64,000 nt of DNA from Desulfobacterales bacterium RIFOXYA12_FULL_46_15 (GTDB lineage Bacteria > Desulfobacterota > Desulfobacteria > Desulfobacterales > Desulfobacteraceae). Where the stretch lies: assembly GCA_001799395.1 (NCBI GenBank), contig MGTJ01000008.1, positions 3,783 to 67,782 on the forward strand. The letters run 5' to 3'. The translations under genes and the position numbers were made by a program. Below, piece after piece: positions 1 to 7,875 of the stretch (the first letter of the stretch is position 1; every line of letters begins with the position of its first letter). The notes beneath the pieces were generated by a model. It was not told the DNA's origin, made no database searches, and saw only the letters and a list, made by a program, of their open reading frames with translations.

Positions 1-854
1 AGCGGCAGATATTCAGCGATGGGGCCTGCATAGGTTACGGAACCGGTCATGCCGCCCATGAGCATTTTTTCATCCTGGCGGAAAGAATACCGCTGCCAGT
101 CATACCAGGAAAGATTTTTTTCTATTGTTTTGACGGTTTCCGCTTTTTTGACAAGTCCCGGATAATCCAATGCCGGCTCCCCGTCTCCATAAACATTCAT
201 CAAAGAAGAGATTCTCCGGAGCATGGCCCGGACCAGCAGATGAAAGGGCAGGTCAGCCTGGAGCCTGTTCTCGAATTTCAGGCGAAGGGGAGTTTCCAGG
301 GTCAGTTTTACGCAAAGGTCCTGGCCCTGAAAACTTTCCAAAGATTTCAATCCCAGTTTTTTAACAGGTTTCGGGGTCAGTTTATGATCGTCGGATGAAT
401 AGATAACCCCATTATTGCTTTGAACCTTTTCAAGAGAAAACTGCCCGCGATGGGAGTTTAGTTTTTTACCGATGCCGATCTGGCCCATTTGTTCAAATGC
501 GTAGATAAAATAGGGGAGCCAGGTGTTTGCCTCACCCATGAGCAGCAGGGAAAAGTCAAAGGCAGATCCGGCCGGAAAATGTGTCTTGATGGTCAGTGGC
601 GGCTCAATCACGAACGGATGCGGCGGCGCTGCCATGCGGGAATCTTTAGCGTTCACGGAAACCGAGAGTTCAAAAACCCGGGCATAGATACATTTTGTAT
701 TGAGCAGGCAGGTTTCGCACTCCTGTTGCTTTAAGGCGCAAACGACTTTTTTCAAGGCTCTGCCGAACACCCCCCGAAACGTTGACCCTTTGTAGCACGG
801 GAGTTCTGCATCTGTATCAAGACGGCAGGTGAAATCGTATTTCTCGAAAAGCAT
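1..854 (-). CDS. cas6: CRISPR-associated endoribonuclease Cas6 (partial, C-terminus beyond the window)
   Basis: I translated this frame by hand because the ORF track omits it: it is open from ATG at 854 to position 1, about 284 codons, with no stop. It begins MLFEKYDFTCRLD and shows CYKGSTFRGVFGRALKK, then paired cysteines (CETCLLNTKC), HPFVIEPP and a long beta-rich middle. This order is typical of the Cas6 family with the CRISPR_Cas6 Pfam domain, which cuts pre-crRNA in the cytoplasm. The C-terminal glycine-rich RNA-binding segment should lie just left of the window. GGAGG sits 4 nt before the ATG. No CRISPR repeats or other cas genes are visible here, so the rest of the locus must be to the left. 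Family assignment is from remembered motifs, not a search. Confidence 0.82.
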   Translation of the reverse strand, partial: MLFEKYDFTCRLDTDAELPCYKGSTFRGVFGRALKKVVCALKQQECETCLLNTKCIYARVFELSVSVNAKDSRMAAPPHPFVIEPPLTIKTHFPAGSAFDFSLLLMGEANTWLPYFIYAFEQMGQIGIGKKLNSHRGQFSLEKVQSNNGVIYSSDDHKLTPKPVKKLGLKSLESFQGQDLCVKLTLETPLRLKFENRLQADLPFHLLVRAMLRRISSLMNVYGDGEPALDYPGLVKKAETVKTIEKNLSWYDWQRYSFRQDEKMLMGGMTGSVTYAGPIAEYLP

Positions 855-1085
855 TATGCCTCCGGAATTTAATATTTTTTTTAACACTGGTGGTGCACTT
901 ACGAAAACGGATCTTATTTAAAACTGGAGGCCATGTATACAGTTGCAACGTTGCCTTGCAGTGGTTCTATTTTTTTTTAAGGAGATTGTCAAGGATTAGA
1001 TGGTCCGGTTTTTCAGGCTGTAAAAGATAAATTTTCTATGGTATAGTTCCGGGCAATATAAACGGAAAGGCAAAGGAAACAAAAT

Positions 1086-1391
1086 TTGAAAGAATTAAAA
1101 GGATCACAGAAGAAATATTTAAGAGGGCTTGCCCATGGTTTGAATCCGGCCGCGTTTGTGGGGCACAAAGGGCTGACAGATACCTTGACGGCAGAGATCG
1201 ATCAGGCCCTTGAGGCCTCGGAGCTGATCAAGGTGAAATTCAATGAATTCAAGGAAAAAGATCAGAAAAAAGAACTGATTGAAAAGATCGCCGCTGCCAC
1301 GCAATCCCATGTGGCCGGAATGATAGGGCATGTGGCTATTTTTTACCGCCGGAACAAGGATGCGGAAAAACAGATCATCAAATTACCATAG
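1086..1391 (+). CDS. yhbY: YhbY-family RNA-binding protein (CRM domain)
   Basis: This 101-residue protein has the size and motifs of the CRM-domain YhbY family, which associates with ribosomal large-subunit precursors. The conserved core GLNPAAFVGHKGLTDTL contains the GxxG-type loop, and the C-terminal GHVAIFYRR is the usual last strand. The start is TTG, preceded by AAGGAAAC at suitable distance. It stands alone: the 232 bp to the left hold only the upstream region of cas6, which is divergent, and the next gene to the right is 240 bp away. Nothing unusual apart from the TTG start. Confidence 0.93.
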   Translation: MKELKGSQKKYLRGLAHGLNPAAFVGHKGLTDTLTAEIDQALEASELIKVKFNEFKEKDQKKELIEKIAAATQSHVAGMIGHVAIFYRRNKDAEKQIIKLP

Positions 1392-1630
1392 GCTTAAAGG
1401 GAGCCATGATGCCGTCTTGCCTCAGGTTTCCCGAGTGCCTGGTTGACGAAAAAAAGCTTTTTTTCCAGCGTGCCCTTAAGGCTCTCTCTTTTTTTAATTC
1501 CATGGAATAGCAGTTTTAAAAAAAACTATCCATTGACAAACCTGAAAAATAAGCAGTATATCATCATCGGATTTTATAGAACTACGTTCGAAAAATGAAT
1601 TGAATTAGGCCATGTCATAAAAGGCTGATT

Positions 1631-2254
1631 ATGGGCGTACAGGAAAGAAAAGCAGTGGAGAAACAGCAGCGCCGGAGCCAGATCCTGGATGCGGCAAGAA
1701 TGCTTCTTTTTTCCACCGGCATTGACAGTGTCTCCATCAGCCGTATCGCAAAAAAGGCTGAGCTGGGTGTCGGGACCATATATTTTTATTTTAAAAACAA
1801 AGAAGAAATATTTGCCGCACTCCAGGAAGAAGGATTGTCCCTTCTTTATTCTAAAATTATCCGGTTGGCAAAAAAAGAGCCTGAGCCGGAAAAACAACTG
1901 GCCGGGATTGCAAACGTGTATTACCGGTTCAGTGAAGAAAATAAAGATTATTTTGATATCATTAATTATTTTTTATCTTCCCCGTTTGTGTTTTTCGAAC
2001 CTGAATTAAAACAGCAGATTGATATGTCAGGCCATAAAATTTTAAAGCTTATCCGGGATACGATTCTAACAGGCATTCAAAAGGGGGTTTTCAAGGAAGC
2101 GGAACCCAGGCGGTTTTCCATCATGTTCTTTGGAACCCTCCATGGGCTGCTGCATTTTAAAAAGCTTGAACATACGGTTCTTGAAAATGAAAATCATATG
2201 GATCTCTATGAATACAGCGTGAATAAATTAATTGATGCAATCAGGTGTCAGTGA
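1631..2254 (+). CDS. TetR/AcrR-family transcriptional regulator
   Basis: This 207-aa protein has an N-terminal TetR helix-turn-helix (about residues 15-60; VSISRIAKKAELGVGTIYFYF) followed by an all-helical ligand-binding domain without recognisable sequence identity. It lies 21 bp before the SDR gene and in the same direction, so it probably autoregulates and controls the downstream dehydrogenase / ThDP enzyme / transporter / Xsc cluster. The ligand is unknown; an organosulfonate or an acyl-CoA derived from it would fit the cluster. No clear inverted-repeat operator was found by eye in the 240 bp upstream. Confidence 0.9.
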   Translation: MGVQERKAVEKQQRRSQILDAARMLLFSTGIDSVSISRIAKKAELGVGTIYFYFKNKEEIFAALQEEGLSLLYSKIIRLAKKEPEPEKQLAGIANVYYRFSEENKDYFDIINYFLSSPFVFFEPELKQQIDMSGHKILKLIRDTILTGIQKGVFKEAEPRRFSIMFFGTLHGLLHFKKLEHTVLENENHMDLYEYSVNKLIDAIRCQ

Positions 2255-2275
2255 GGCGAAAAGGAGGAAAAAAAA

Positions 2276-3106
2276 TTGAAATTAAAAGGAAAAACAGCGC
2301 TGGTGACCGGGGCAGGCAAAAAAACCGGGATCGGGTATGCCATGGCGAAAAAATTTGCCTCAGAGGGCTGCAATATCATCATCGCGGATTACGGAAGTGA
2401 AAACGGCCTGGATTCTGATGTAAAAACCGGTTCCATGAATGAGATGACGGTGATCGGCCGGGAACTTCATGATGCCTTTCAGGTGGAAACCCTGGTGGTG
2501 AATGTGGATGTGACCCTGACTCAAACCATTGCGGACATGGTGTCCTGTATCAGGGAAAAATTCGACAGTGTGGATATCCTGTGCAACAACGCCGGCGCAA
2601 CTTTTGGTGTGCCGAACGGGATTCATACCTATGATGAGACAGCCTGGATGAAAACCATTGATGTCAATCTTCACGGTGTTTTCAGAATGTCCAAAGCCAT
2701 TGTCCCCCTGATGCAGAAAAAGGGAGGGGTCATTATCAATACCGCTTCCCGTGCAGGCAAGGTCCCTGCTCTTTTTAACGGGGCTTATTCAGTGTCCAAG
2801 GCCGGCGTGATAATGCTGACCAAGGTTATGGCCAGGGAGCTGGCAGGCTTAAAGATCCGGGTGAATGCCGTCTGCCCCGGCCAGATCATGACCGACCTGG
2901 AAAGATGGCGGTTCGGCCTTGAAGCTCAATTTTTCAACACCACGGCAGAGGAGCAGGAGCGAAAAATGTGCGAAACCATTCCCATGGGCCGGATCGGGTC
3001 CCCGGACGAAGTGGCTGAAATGGCGCTTTTCCTTGCCTCAGATGCTTCTTCCTATGTCACGGGCCAGGCATTGAATATCTGCGGGGGCCAGTTGATGGAG
3101 CTTTAA
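2276..3106 (+). CDS. SDR-family NAD(P)-dependent oxidoreductase
   Basis: A classical short-chain dehydrogenase/reductase of 276 aa. It has the Rossmann motif TGAGKKTGIG near residue 12, the NNAGA motif near residue 107, a catalytic Ser in NTASRAG, YSVSK (YxxxK) near residue 177, and the PG motif (VCPGQI). The start is TTG with AAGGAGG 9 nt upstream. The insert between the first two strands is longer than in minimal SDRs. Placed between the TetR gene and two ThDP enzymes, it may oxidise a hydroxysulfonate or hydroxyacid to the aldehyde or ketone used by the next enzymes; that role is inference from context. Confidence 0.88.
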   Translation: MKLKGKTALVTGAGKKTGIGYAMAKKFASEGCNIIIADYGSENGLDSDVKTGSMNEMTVIGRELHDAFQVETLVVNVDVTLTQTIADMVSCIREKFDSVDILCNNAGATFGVPNGIHTYDETAWMKTIDVNLHGVFRMSKAIVPLMQKKGGVIINTASRAGKVPALFNGAYSVSKAGVIMLTKVMARELAGLKIRVNAVCPGQIMTDLERWRFGLEAQFFNTTAEEQERKMCETIPMGRIGSPDEVAEMALFLASDASSYVTGQALNICGGQLMEL

Positions 3107-3158
3107 AACCGGCAATATATATAAGGATATGTATTTTTACTAAAAAAGGAGGGAAAAG

Positions 3159-4853
3159 ATGACCAAAACCATAACAGGGGCAGAGCTTGCTGCCCGTGCA
3201 CTGATAGATAGAAAAATAGAACATGTTTTTTCATTGAGCGGCGGTCATATCACACCGATTTATCAATACCTTGAAGGATCGGATGTAAAAATTTTCGATA
3301 CCCGGCATGAACAGTCGGCCGTGTTCATGGCCGAAGCCTTTGGAAAACTGACCCGGACGGCAGGGGTGGCCATGGTAACGGCGGGTCCGGGCTTTACCAA
3401 TGCCCTGACCGGAATTGCCAGCGCCTGTTTTTCAAACACTCCCCTTGTCCTGATTGCAGGGTGCGTGGGGCTTGATAACAAGGAAAAACTGGATCTCCAG
3501 GATATGACCCAGGAGGCTGTCATCAAGCCCATGGTGAAAAAAACCCTGGTCTGTCAAAAAGCGGAACGGGTACCCGAATATGTGGATATGGCCTTCAGGA
3601 TTGCCCAGAGCGGGCGGCCCGGGCCTGTCTATCTTGAATTCCCCATTGATGTCTTGAATACGCCGGTTGATGCGGCCCAAATCCGGTATCCCAGGACCGA
3701 GGTCACGTCAAATCCGGTTGACCCGTCCAAAGCCGGAGCATTGATCGAAATGCTTAAAACCGCACAGCGTCCGGTCGTCATTGCCGGTACCGGAGCCTTT
3801 CAGTCCGGTGCTGAAGCTGAACTGAAAGCTTTTATCGAAAAAACAGGCCTGCCTTTATTGACTTCCCTGTCCGGCAGGGGTGTTGTATCGGATGACCATC
3901 CCCTATGTTTTGAGGGGGCTGTTGCCGTCCGTCCCGGATGCGGTTTTACCGCATATTTTGAAACGGATCTCATTATCATCCTGGGCTCCAGGATTTGCCT
4001 GTATTATCTCTTTGGTGATCTTTTCAACCCGGCAGCTAAAATGGTTCAGGTGGATATTGAGCCTGAAGAAATCGGCAGGAATAAAAGCATTGACCTGCCT
4101 GTGGTCAGTGATGTAAAGGCGTTTCTTGAGGTTTTAAATCAATTGATGGGTCCAGGGCTTGAAGATGAATTTAAATCAAAATTCGCTCCCTGGATCAAAA
4201 AACTGACAGCCGCCCATAAAGAGAGCAAGGAAGCATCCCAAAACGACTGGCAGTCATCTTGTATACCCATCCATCCCCTGCGTCTCGCAAAGGAAATCAA
4301 TGAATTCATGAACCGGGAAACGGATTTCGTCATCGCTGACGGCGGAGATACCACCACCTGGATGGGCATGACAAGGACCATTACCCGTCCGGGACAGTAT
4401 CTGGACTATGGTATTTTCGGGTCCCTGGCCGTGGGGCTTCCTTATGCAAACACAGCCAAGCTCCTGAATCCCGGCAGCCGGGTCTGTCTTTTGACCGGTG
4501 ACGGGTCGGTGGGGTTTAATTTCATGGAATTTGAAACCGCCATCCGGAAAAATCTGCCAATTGTTGTGGCGATTTCCAATGACCTTGGCTGGGGCATGAT
4601 CCGCCACAGCCAGGAGCTTCGCATCGGCCATGCTATTGAAGCCGGGACCTTTATCGGGAAGGTGGATTATCATAAAATGGTGGAAGCCATCGGCGGCAAG
4701 GGCTTTTTTATTGAAAAACCGGAGGATATCCGGCCGGCACTGGAAGAAGCCTTTGCATCCCAAAAAGTCTGCTGTATCAATGTCATGACCGACCCGACAA
4801 CAGTAAGCCCGGCCAGCATGATGCTGGCCAATGTCGGTGCATACAAGGCGTGA
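3159..4853 (+). CDS. Thiamine-diphosphate enzyme, acetolactate-synthase-like
   Basis: 564 aa with the three-domain layout of ThDP-dependent decarboxylases and carboligases: N-terminal PYR domain with the catalytic Glu in TRHEQSAVFMAEA (near residue 50), a central TPP_enzyme_M domain, and a C-terminal PP domain with the Mg/ThDP motif GDGSVGFNFMEFE ending at ISND. It resembles the acetolactate synthase / oxalyl-CoA decarboxylase / 2-hydroxyacyl-CoA lyase group rather than Xsc, whose characteristic N-terminus is in the downstream paralogue. AAGGAGGG precedes the ATG. In this cluster it could decarboxylate a 2-oxo acid such as sulfopyruvate, but the substrate cannot be read from the sequence. Confidence 0.85.
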   Translation: MTKTITGAELAARALIDRKIEHVFSLSGGHITPIYQYLEGSDVKIFDTRHEQSAVFMAEAFGKLTRTAGVAMVTAGPGFTNALTGIASACFSNTPLVLIAGCVGLDNKEKLDLQDMTQEAVIKPMVKKTLVCQKAERVPEYVDMAFRIAQSGRPGPVYLEFPIDVLNTPVDAAQIRYPRTEVTSNPVDPSKAGALIEMLKTAQRPVVIAGTGAFQSGAEAELKAFIEKTGLPLLTSLSGRGVVSDDHPLCFEGAVAVRPGCGFTAYFETDLIIILGSRICLYYLFGDLFNPAAKMVQVDIEPEEIGRNKSIDLPVVSDVKAFLEVLNQLMGPGLEDEFKSKFAPWIKKLTAAHKESKEASQNDWQSSCIPIHPLRLAKEINEFMNRETDFVIADGGDTTTWMGMTRTITRPGQYLDYGIFGSLAVGLPYANTAKLLNPGSRVCLLTGDGSVGFNFMEFETAIRKNLPIVVAISNDLGWGMIRHSQELRIGHAIEAGTFIGKVDYHKMVEAIGGKGFFIEKPEDIRPALEEAFASQKVCCINVMTDPTTVSPASMMLANVGAYKA

Positions 4854-4878
4854 ATTTTTTTTAAAGGGAGGGGGAAGA

Positions 4879-5793
4879 ATGGAACCGGTATTGATTGATC
4901 AGGTCCGGCTGAATTTTAATGCCGCAGGGATTACCATTATTAATGCCGCCATTGGGTTGATGATGCTGGGGGTTGCCCTGGAATTGAAAAAAGAGGATTT
5001 CATGAGGATTGTTAAAAGTCCGAAAGCACCGCTCATAGGGCTTATGGCCCAATTTGTGCTGCTTCCGGCGTTTACTTTTCTTCTGGTGCTCATCATAAAA
5101 CCCCATCCCTCCATTGCTCTCGGCATGATTCTGGTGGCTGCCTGCCCGGGCGGGAACCTGTCCAATCTCATGACTTATCTGTCCAACGGCAACATTGCAC
5201 TGTCCATCAGCATGACAGCGGTCTCAACGGTTGTGGCCATCATCATGACACCGCTTAATCTTTCTTTATGGGGCAGCCTGAACCCTGATACTGCCCCCAT
5301 CTTAACCAAGGTCAGCCTGAGCCCTGCGGATGTGTTTGTCACAGTCTTTCTGATTCTCGGTATCCCTCTTGTGGCCGGGATGTCCATCGGTCATTTCCGG
5401 CCTGGTTTTGCCTTGAAAGTCAAAAAACCATTCAAGATTTTTTCCCTTATTTTTTTTATTATCATTGTCTCAGGAGCACTGGCAGCCAATTTCCAGTATT
5501 TCATCAAATATGTGGGGATCGTTATGGTGGCCGTTTTTATCCATAATGCCCTGGCCCTGAATATCGGATACTGGTCCGGCAGGCTGGCAAGACTGGATGA
5601 AAAAGACTGCCGGGCCGTCTGTATTGAGGTGGGCATTCAGAATTCAGCCCTGGGCTTGGTGCTGGTGTTCAGCTTTTTTAACGGGCTGGGCGGCATGGCC
5701 ATTGTGGTTGCCTGGTGGGGGGTCTGGCATATCATCGCAGGTCTTGCGGCAGCAGGCATTTTTAATCTTAAAAAACTGCCTGGGAATAAATAA
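4879..5793 (+). CDS. Bile acid:sodium symporter (BASS) family transporter
   Basis: About 304 aa, almost entirely hydrophobic, with eight to ten predicted membrane segments. The stretch ACPGGNLSNLMTYLSNGN is the conserved substrate/sodium-binding crossover motif of BASS proteins, and GIQNSALGLVL is the second. I chose ATG 4879 because AAAGGGAGGGGG lies just before it. The ORF-track start at 4831 would overlap the upstream gene and has no ribosome-binding site. Family members move organic anions with sodium, including bile acids and small carboxylates. Between two ThDP enzymes, it is the likely uptake or export system for the substrate of this pathway. Confidence 0.88.
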   Translation: MEPVLIDQVRLNFNAAGITIINAAIGLMMLGVALELKKEDFMRIVKSPKAPLIGLMAQFVLLPAFTFLLVLIIKPHPSIALGMILVAACPGGNLSNLMTYLSNGNIALSISMTAVSTVVAIIMTPLNLSLWGSLNPDTAPILTKVSLSPADVFVTVFLILGIPLVAGMSIGHFRPGFALKVKKPFKIFSLIFFIIIVSGALAANFQYFIKYVGIVMVAVFIHNALALNIGYWSGRLARLDEKDCRAVCIEVGIQNSALGLVLVFSFFNGLGGMAIVVAWWGVWHIIAGLAAAGIFNLKKLPGNK

Positions 5794-5870
5794 TAAAAGG
5801 TGTCCTGAAAAATGACACAGGATGGGTTAAAAAGAATTAAATGAATAAAATGATAAAGGAGTTGCATAAA

Positions 5871-7598
5871 ATGACAAAACAGAAAATGACACCCAGCGAA
5901 GCCCTGGTTGAAACCCTTGTGGCGGAAGGGGTTCAACATGTCTTTGGGATTGTCGGATCAGCTTATATGGATGCCCTGGATCTTTTCCCGGCAGCAGGCA
6001 TAAGGTTTATTCCTGTGGCCCATGAACAGGCTGCCTGCCATGCGGCAGACGGTCTTGCCAGGGTGACAGGCAGACCCCAGGTCTGTATTGCCCAGAACGG
6101 TCCGGGCGCTGCCAATTTTGTTTCCGCCCTGACGGCTGCCTATTGGGCACATTCTCCAGTGGTGGCCATCGCACCTGAAACAGGGTCCATGGGAATCGGC
6201 ACCGGCGGTTTCCAGGAACTGGATCAGATGCCCATGTTTGAAAAGCAGACGGTTTACCAGGTCAGGGTCAACCGGCCCGAAAGAATGGCAGAACTTGCCA
6301 GGCAATGTTTTTTCAGGGCCAAACTGGAAAACGGACCGGCCCATTTAAATATTCCAAGGGATTATTTTTATGGGGTCTGCGAGGATGAAATTTATACGAC
6401 CATGACCTTATCCAGGGGGATGGGTTCAGAAAAGGCCATTGAAGCGGCGGCAAGGCTTCTTGTGGAAGCGAAATATCCGGTGATCCTGTCCGGCGGCGGG
6501 GTGAGCCAGGGCAATGCCTTAAAAGAGGTCATAGCCCTGGCCGAATACCTGACCGCGCCTGTGGTGAATTCCTATCTTCATAATGATACCTTTCCCGGGG
6601 ATCACCCTCTGTCCTTAGGCCCCATCGGGTATTGCGGGTCTAAGGCTGCCATGAGAACCATTGCCAAAGCCGATGTCGTCCTGGCCCTGGGATCGCGGCT
6701 CGGCCCTTTTGGCACCTTGCCCCAGTATGATATGGACTACTGGCCGAAAACAGCAAAGATCATCCAGGTGGATGCTGATGCAAAGGTCCTGGGTGTGTCA
6801 AAAAAAGTGGATGTGGCAAGCATTGCCGATGCAAAAGAATATGCAGACGCACTTTTAAGGATGATCCGGACACAAAAGCCCGGGGTTGAGGTGAATGCGC
6901 AACGGCTTTTGGATGTTGAAAACGAAAAGAAGATCTGGAATAAGGAACTTGATACCTGGTCAGGTTCAACAAATTCACTCATGCATCCGAGACGCTTTTT
7001 AAAAGAACTTACAAAGGCCATGCCCAGGGGGTCCATTGTGGCTACTGACATCGGCAACAATTCCTCCATGTGCAATGCCTATCTTAAATTTTCCAATATA
7101 CGCCGGCATATCTCGGCTCTTTCCTGGGGAAATTGCGGGTTTGCCTATGGTGCAGCCATGGGAGCGAAAATCGGCTGCCCTGACAAGCCGGTATTTGCCT
7201 TTCAGGGGGATGGGGCCTATGGTATCAGCGGGATTGCCGAAGTCATGACAGCGGTCAGGGAAAATATCCCGGTCATTGCCGTTGTGGCCAATAATTTTGA
7301 ATGGGGTGCGGAAAAGAAAAACCAGATCGATTATTACAACAACCGGTTTGTGGGGGCCAATCTGCATGAGAATCCGGATTATGCAAAGCTTGCTGAGGAC
7401 ATGGGCGCAAAAGGCTACAGGGTTGAAGATTACAGGGAAGTAGGGGATGTGGTAAGGGATGCTGTGGCATCAAACAGGCCCTGTGTCATAAACGCCATTA
7501 TCCAGGGCGGGGAAGAAGTTCTGGCAGAACCGTTCAGACGGGATGCCCTGAAAATGCCGGTCCGGTATCTTGAAAAATACAGGCATCTGAACGGATGA
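5871..7598 (+). CDS. xsc: Sulfoacetaldehyde acetyltransferase-like ThDP enzyme
   Basis: The enzyme converts sulfoacetaldehyde and phosphate to acetyl phosphate and sulfite. About 575 aa, near the usual Xsc length. Xsc-like features are FGIVGSAYMDALDLFP with AGIRF following, AHEQAACHAADG carrying the catalytic Glu, GTGGFQELDQMPMFE, NIPRDYF and DMDYWPK, plus the ThDP motif GDGAYGISGIAE...NN. I start it at ATG 5871, which has AAAGGAG 9 nt upstream; the track start at 5841 lacks a site. In a sulfate reducer the released sulfite could feed dissimilatory sulfite reduction and the acetyl phosphate could yield ATP. No phosphate acetyltransferase gene, the usual partner, is adjacent. Assignment is by motif memory; a related ThDP activity is possible. 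Confidence 0.75.
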   Translation: MTKQKMTPSEALVETLVAEGVQHVFGIVGSAYMDALDLFPAAGIRFIPVAHEQAACHAADGLARVTGRPQVCIAQNGPGAANFVSALTAAYWAHSPVVAIAPETGSMGIGTGGFQELDQMPMFEKQTVYQVRVNRPERMAELARQCFFRAKLENGPAHLNIPRDYFYGVCEDEIYTTMTLSRGMGSEKAIEAAARLLVEAKYPVILSGGGVSQGNALKEVIALAEYLTAPVVNSYLHNDTFPGDHPLSLGPIGYCGSKAAMRTIAKADVVLALGSRLGPFGTLPQYDMDYWPKTAKIIQVDADAKVLGVSKKVDVASIADAKEYADALLRMIRTQKPGVEVNAQRLLDVENEKKIWNKELDTWSGSTNSLMHPRRFLKELTKAMPRGSIVATDIGNNSSMCNAYLKFSNIRRHISALSWGNCGFAYGAAMGAKIGCPDKPVFAFQGDGAYGISGIAEVMTAVRENIPVIAVVANNFEWGAEKKNQIDYYNNRFVGANLHENPDYAKLAEDMGAKGYRVEDYREVGDVVRDAVASNRPCVINAIIQGGEEVLAEPFRRDALKMPVRYLEKYRHLNG

Positions 7599-7674
7599 AC
7601 ACTATCGTCACAAGAAATTTTATCGTAATCAGGATGTGCAAAATTGTGCGGTTTTTGGAAGAGCACTTATGGTA

Positions 7675-7875
7675 TTATCTATCAGGAGTCAAATTTGACT
7701 GATTATGGAGCGATTCATCCACAAGTTCGGGCTTTTTGAGATTTGCCATGATACAAGATAAGGTAACACATTCTTTAATAAAGGATTCCGCCGCCACCCG
7801 GATGGTTTCAGACCCGATGACGGCAATATCAGCTTTGTCTTCTATTTGGACTTCAATATGCCCGTTTCCCGTCAA
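7675..7875 (-). CDS. Possible small protein downstream of the amidohydrolase
   Basis: The reading frame continues past the amidohydrolase stop in another frame and has protein-like composition (HIEVQIEDKADIAVIGSE, then SFIKECVTLSCIMANL). The ORF track starts it inside the amidohydrolase at 7929. TTG at 7875 would give 66 aa with a 23-nt overlap. No ribosome-binding site is convincing, and no family is recognised. A perfect 14-bp palindrome (AGTCAAATTTGACT, 7687-7700) lies at its 3' end. It may be a translationally coupled small gene or the rest of an older, longer reading frame. Confidence 0.35.
   Translation of the reverse strand: MTGNGHIEVQIEDKADIAVIGSETIRVAAESFIKECVTLSCIMANLKKPELVDESLHNQSNLTPDR

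Noticed and set aside
170-734. Plus-strand ORFs 170-364 and 489-734
   Set aside because: They are antisense to the cas6 reading frame and show no protein-family features.
1448-1465. Palindrome GAAAAAAAGCTTTTTTTC after yhbY as a terminator
   Set aside because: It is made only of A/T arms around AGCT and is too weak as a hairpin; it may be chance in an AT-rich gap.
3159-4853. First ThDP enzyme as a fused sulfopyruvate decarboxylase (ComDE) or a second Xsc
   Set aside because: Its length and three-domain layout fit the acetolactate synthase group, and the Xsc signature segments are absent.
4831-4878. Longer start for the BASS transporter
   Set aside because: It would overlap the upstream ThDP gene and has no Shine-Dalgarno sequence, whereas ATG 4879 has a very strong one.
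7687-7700. Palindrome AGTCAAATTTGACT as an operator
   Set aside because: It lies at the 3' end of transcription units and inside a possible ORF, so no promoter context supports a regulator site.
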